DNA from: Isoptericola halotolerans
GTDB taxonomy: Bacteria > Actinomycetota > Actinomycetes > Actinomycetales > Cellulomonadaceae
Direction: 5' to 3'
DNA: 64,000 nt
NCBI RefSeq assembly: GCF_013149785.1
Contig: NZ_JABEZU010000001.1
Span: 558,001 to 622,000 of the forward strand
This document shows positions 61,102 to 64,000 of this stretch, in pieces; within the stretch, counting starts at the first letter, position 1; each line of letters starts with the position of its first letter. The notes under the pieces were generated by a model. That model did not search any database, was not told the origin of the DNA, and saw only the letters and a list, made by a program, of their open reading frames with translations. Position numbers and translations under genes: made by a program.

Positions 61102-62322
61102 TCAGATGGCGCCCGAGCCGGCCCGGCCGGCGGACTCGGCGAAGGAGCCGGCCAGGGGAAGGTCCGGGACGAGGAGGGCCTGGACCGCGTGGTAGATGTC
61201 CGGCTTGCCGGCCCACACCTCACCGGCCGGCTGGTCCGCGGCGTCGAGCTCGTGGTGCCAGGAGCCGCGCTCGGGGTCGACGAACCGGTCGCGGACCAGC
61301 TCCCACCAGGCGGCTGCCTGCTCCGCGTAGCGAGCGGAGCCGGTGACTCGGGCGAGGACCTCGGCCGCGGCGACGGCCTCGGCCGCCACCCAGTGGAAGC
61401 GTCGGCGTTCCACGGGTTCGCCGGACCAGTCGACCGTGTACACGAACCCGGTGCCGTCGAACCCGTCGGACAGCGCACGGTCGAACAGGTTGACGGCCGC
61501 CTCGGTGCGGCGGCCCACCTGCTCGGACGCGACGTCGAGCTGGAGCAGCAGGCGGGCCCACTCGAAGCCGTGCCCGGGGGTGGAGCCGTAGGGCTTGAAC
61601 TGGTCGTGCGGGCGGTCGGCGTTGAACTCGAGGTCCGGTGCCCACTCGGCCGTGAAGTGCTCGGGGATGCGCCAGCCGTTGTCCTGCGCCCAGGCCGCCG
61701 TCCGGTCGACGACGCGGGCGGCCCGGTCCCGCCACCGGGCGTCGCCGGTGGCGTCGGAGGCCGCGAGCAGGGCCTCGACGCCGTGCATGTTCGCGTTGAT
61801 GCCCCGGTAGGTCGAGAGCTCGAGCCAGGGGCGGTCCCACTCGTCGGCGAGCAGGTCGGACTCGGTCTCCCAGAACCGCTCGTCGAGCACGTCGAGCGCC
61901 TCGCCGAGCAGGGCCTCGGCACCCGGTCGTCCCGCCTGGGACGCCGAGGAGGCGGCCAGCACCACGAACGCGTGGGCGTAGGCGGCCTTGGTGCCGTCGA
62001 CGGCGTCGCCCGGGCCGGACGACGCGAACCAGCCGCCGTGCTCGTGGTCGTGCAGCGTGCCGGTCAGCCCGGCGAGCGCCCGGTCGACCCGCTCGCCGCA
62101 GTGCGGCACGCCGAGCAGGTGACCGAGGGCGTAGGTGTGCGCCATGCGCGAGGTGATCCAGGTGTGGACGGGCTGACCCGTGTCCGGGCGACCGTCGTCG
62201 TCGAGCCACGTGGCGCCGTCTGATCCCTCGACCGACGGCGCGCCGAACTCCAGGAGCTCTCGGACCTGCTCGGCACGCCAGGCGGCGTCGGGCTGGCGGG
62301 GGGTGCTGGCCTCGTGAGGCAT
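61102..62322 (-). CDS. AGE-family sugar epimerase/isomerase (YihS or mannose-isomerase-like)
   Basis: 406 residues forming an (alpha/alpha)6 barrel of the N-acylglucosamine 2-epimerase superfamily: HTWITSRMAHTYALGHL, GTKAAYAHAFVVLA, NANMHGVEALLAA, PGHGFEWARLLLQ and RFHWVAAEAVAAA contain the conserved catalytic histidines. Members isomerise aldoses and ketoses (mannose/fructose, sulfoquinovose) or epimerise at C2. Divergent from the secreted modular protein with rhamnose-type boxes between, so a plant-sugar role is likely. Confidence 0.85.
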   Translation of the reverse strand: MPHEASTPRQPDAAWRAEQVRELLEFGAPSVEGSDGATWLDDDGRPDTGQPVHTWITSRMAHTYALGHLLGVPHCGERVDRALAGLTGTLHDHEHGGWFASSGPGDAVDGTKAAYAHAFVVLAASSASQAGRPGAEALLGEALDVLDERFWETESDLLADEWDRPWLELSTYRGINANMHGVEALLAASDATGDARWRDRAARVVDRTAAWAQDNGWRIPEHFTAEWAPDLEFNADRPHDQFKPYGSTPGHGFEWARLLLQLDVASEQVGRRTEAAVNLFDRALSDGFDGTGFVYTVDWSGEPVERRRFHWVAAEAVAAAEVLARVTGSARYAEQAAAWWELVRDRFVDPERGSWHHELDAADQPAGEVWAGKPDIYHAVQALLVPDLPLAGSFAESAGRAGSGAI

Positions 62323-62630
62323 CGGGGTCCTCTCCGGCGGGGCCGGTCGTCCCGGTGCCTCCGCTGTGGTGGTCCTGCTCCCTGACGGCGGTGCCAGGTG
62401 CGCGGGGCCAATCTCTCATGCGGGCTGCCCGGCCTCAACCGTCGCCGGCGGGATCGACCGCGACGCGGTGCGCCGGGTGCTGACCTGGTGTGGACAACGC
62501 CGTGACGAGCGGGCATGATGACGACGACGCGCGGATTGAATCCATTCATTAAATCCGTTGAACCAACCTCACCGACGAGGGCGCGTCACCGGCCGAGGCC
62601 GGACTCAACGACGAGACGACGAGGTGAACC
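62323..62630. promoter_or_regulatory. 308-bp divergent region, AGE gene and right-edge gene
   Basis: Two adjacent LacI-type half-palindromes lie near the right gene: TGAATCCATTCA (62537-62548) and TAAATCCGTTGA (62550-62561), 13 bp apart, both variants of TGAATCGATTCA. A third LacI-like core GAAAGCGCTTAC (62667-62678) is already inside the coding sequence. I see nothing else in 62323-62530. Confidence 0.65.
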
Positions 62631-64000
62631 GTGCAGCAGCCCGACAGGCTCTCACGTGCCGAGCGTGAAAGCGCTTACCGGCACCGTTCGACCACACCAC
62701 CCCCGAGCCGCCGCCCAGCCCGAGGCCTGGTGGCCGGCGCTGCCGCCGCGGCCCTCGTGCTGCCGCTCCTGCCCGCCACGGCGGTCGCGGCCGACGACGA
62801 CGCCGTCTGGCTCTTCGACTTCGGCACCCCCGACAGCCCCGTCGCCGAGGGGTACGAGCGCGTGGACCCCACCACCGCCTACGACGAGGACGCAGGCTTC
62901 GGCATCACCTCCGGTGACGTCGCCGCCCGCGACCGGTCGACGGACGTCGACCCGCTGACCGGCGACTTCGTGCTCGGTGCCGAGTGGGAGTTCGCCGTCG
63001 ACGTGCCGGACGGGACCTACGACGTCGAGGTGTGGGTCGGGGACACCCTCGCCGGCACCTCCAGCGTGCGCACCACCGTCGCCCCCGAGGGCGGGGCCGG
63101 CACCAACATCACCGCCGACGCCGAGCAGACGAGCAGCGGCACGCTGACGGCCGAGGTCTCCGACGGGCAGCTCAACCTCGGCATCACCGGCAAGGGGTAC
63201 GGCTACGTCAACGGCCTGCGGATCACCCAGGTCGCCGACGACTCCGAGGAACCGGGCGACGGCGGCGCTGAGCCCGGCGAGGAGCCCGACGACGGCGACG
63301 GCGCGCCCGGCCCGGCGAACCTGCGCGTCGCGGCAGCGAGCGACGGCGAGGTCGTCCTGCGCTGGAACGAGGTCTCCGGCGCCACCGGGTACACGCTGAC
63401 CCGCAGCGACGCCGTCGACGGCGACTACACCGAGATCGCCGCCACCGGCGCCCGCGAGGTCTTCTTCGCCGACACCGACGTCGACACCTCGGCGGTGAGC
63501 TACTACCGCGTGCACGCGGTCACCGGCGACGGCACCACGGCGGCCTCCGCGCCCGCGGTCGGCACCCTGTCGAGCGAGCCGAACTTCCCCGAGGGCGGCA
63601 CGCTGCACATCGACCTGGGCTCCGGCGCGGTCGACGGTGACGCCGTCGTCGTCGACGCCGACACCGCCTACGACGCCGAGAACCGTCTCGGGTTCGTCGA
63701 CATCTCCGTGGTGACGGCCACCGACCGCGGCGGGGACGACGCGCTGCGCGGCGACTTCGTGACCGCCGACGGCGCCGAGCTCGTCATCGACCTGCCGAAC
63801 GGTGACTACACGGTCGCCGTCGTCGCCGGCGATGCCGAGGCGGCCACCGACGTCGCGATCACCGCCGAGCAGATGGCCAAGGTGCAGCCCACCGAGAAGC
63901 CCGCGGGCGAGTTCCTGGAGATGGAGTTCGACCTCGCGCTCGTGGACGGCCAGCTCAACCTGCAGCTCGCCGGCAGCGCCGCGAACCTCAACGGTCTGAC
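62631..64000 (+). CDS. Secreted modular protein with FnIII domain, probable pectin-active enzyme, 3' partial
   Basis: At least 456 residues; the frame is open to the window end. GTG 62631 gives a long basic N terminus with a twin-arginine-like PPPSRRPARGLV, then a hydrophobic core and Ala-rich cleavage region ATAVAA near residue 52. Domain 1 (about 56-200, VWLFDFGTPDSPVAEGY ... YVNGLRI) is a galactose-binding-like beta-sandwich; a Pro/Glu/Asp linker and an FnIII domain (about 222-315, VVLRWNEVSGATGYTL) follow; a second copy of domain 1 (from about 328, TLHIDLGSGAV) continues to the edge. The domain-1 type often precedes rhamnogalacturonan acetylesterases or pectate lyases (inference). Catalytic part lies outside the window. 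Confidence 0.75.
   Translation, partial: MQQPDRLSRAERESAYRHRSTTPPPSRRPARGLVAGAAAAALVLPLLPATAVAADDDAVWLFDFGTPDSPVAEGYERVDPTTAYDEDAGFGITSGDVAARDRSTDVDPLTGDFVLGAEWEFAVDVPDGTYDVEVWVGDTLAGTSSVRTTVAPEGGAGTNITADAEQTSSGTLTAEVSDGQLNLGITGKGYGYVNGLRITQVADDSEEPGDGGAEPGEEPDDGDGAPGPANLRVAAASDGEVVLRWNEVSGATGYTLTRSDAVDGDYTEIAATGAREVFFADTDVDTSAVSYYRVHAVTGDGTTAASAPAVGTLSSEPNFPEGGTLHIDLGSGAVDGDAVVVDADTAYDAENRLGFVDISVVTATDRGGDDALRGDFVTADGAELVIDLPNGDYTVAVVAGDAEAATDVAITAEQMAKVQPTEKPAGEFLEMEFDLALVDGQLNLQLAGSAANLNGL

Overview
The window is a very GC-rich (third codon positions almost all G or C), densely packed stretch of an actinobacterial chromosome. An ATPase-less pair of sugar importers, a BfrB-type ferritin, a LutABC operon, leaderless-looking promoters, several LacI-family regulators and many plant-polysaccharide enzymes point to Micrococcales, most likely Promicromonosporaceae or Cellulomonadaceae (Cellulosimicrobium, Isoptericola or Cellulomonas-like). 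That placement is inference; no rRNA or marker search was possible. I found no tRNA, rRNA, transposase or CRISPR array.

Layout. 1-2240: end of a GH43 glycosidase and an oligosaccharide/H+ symporter. 2221-8767: housekeeping genes (tandem UspA, a conserved unknown, clpC with a 23-bp terminator stem, a small PH-like protein, a HAD phosphatase, an extended SDR). 8909-11511: IclR regulator divergent from eda-kdgK, the lower part of hexuronate catabolism. 11561-18894: LacI regulator divergent from a CUT1 importer (LplB/LplC-type permeases, large lipoprotein), a GH39 glycosidase and a DUF624 protein. 18959-22329: GH42 beta-galactosidase, a second DUF624 protein and BfrB ferritin. 22363-28721: GH67 alpha-glucuronidase and glucuronate isomerase divergent from a LacI regulator and fructuronate reductase. 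29044-38245: a second CUT1 importer, a third DUF624 protein, a secreted PL11 rhamnogalacturonan lyase, then an oxidoreductase, a DUF6807 protein and a cupin-like remnant. 38294-47831: a second GH42, a LacI regulator and a complete non-phosphorylated-to-phosphorylated L-rhamnose operon (rhaM-rhaI-esterase-rhaEW-rhaB). 47847-52617: an RsbW-like kinase, an orphan ABC ATPase and a three-gene operon (sugar isomerase, DUF993, Gfo/Idh/MocA) whose pathway I do not recognise, divergent from a fourth LacI regulator. 53934-61085: GT4 transferase, uridine kinase-like protein, lutABC with a FadR-type regulator, small unknown proteins and a double VOC protein. 61102-64000: AGE-family isomerase divergent from a large secreted modular protein that runs off the end.

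How it works together (inference from families): secreted PL11 and the modular protein at the right edge attack rhamnogalacturonan; GH43, GH39, GH42 and GH67 trim arabinose, xylose, galactose and (methyl)glucuronate side chains from imported oligosaccharides; the two importers and the symporter bring them in; rhamnose goes through RhaM, RhaI, RhaB and RhaEW; glucuronate goes through UxaC, UxuB, (a mannonate dehydratase not present here), KdgK and Eda. A shared LacI-type box with core TGAATCGATTCA recurs before the GH42 at 38294, rhaM and the right-edge gene; a different AACGTT-centred box recurs before the first importer operon and uxaC/uxuB. 

The least expected sequence features are a 74-bp dispersed palindromic element with compensatory stem changes, one copy lying inside the GH67 reading frame; three other palindromic or tandem intergenic repeat elements; a cupin gene that seems to have lost its barrel; and the unexplained Gfo/DUF993/isomerase operon.
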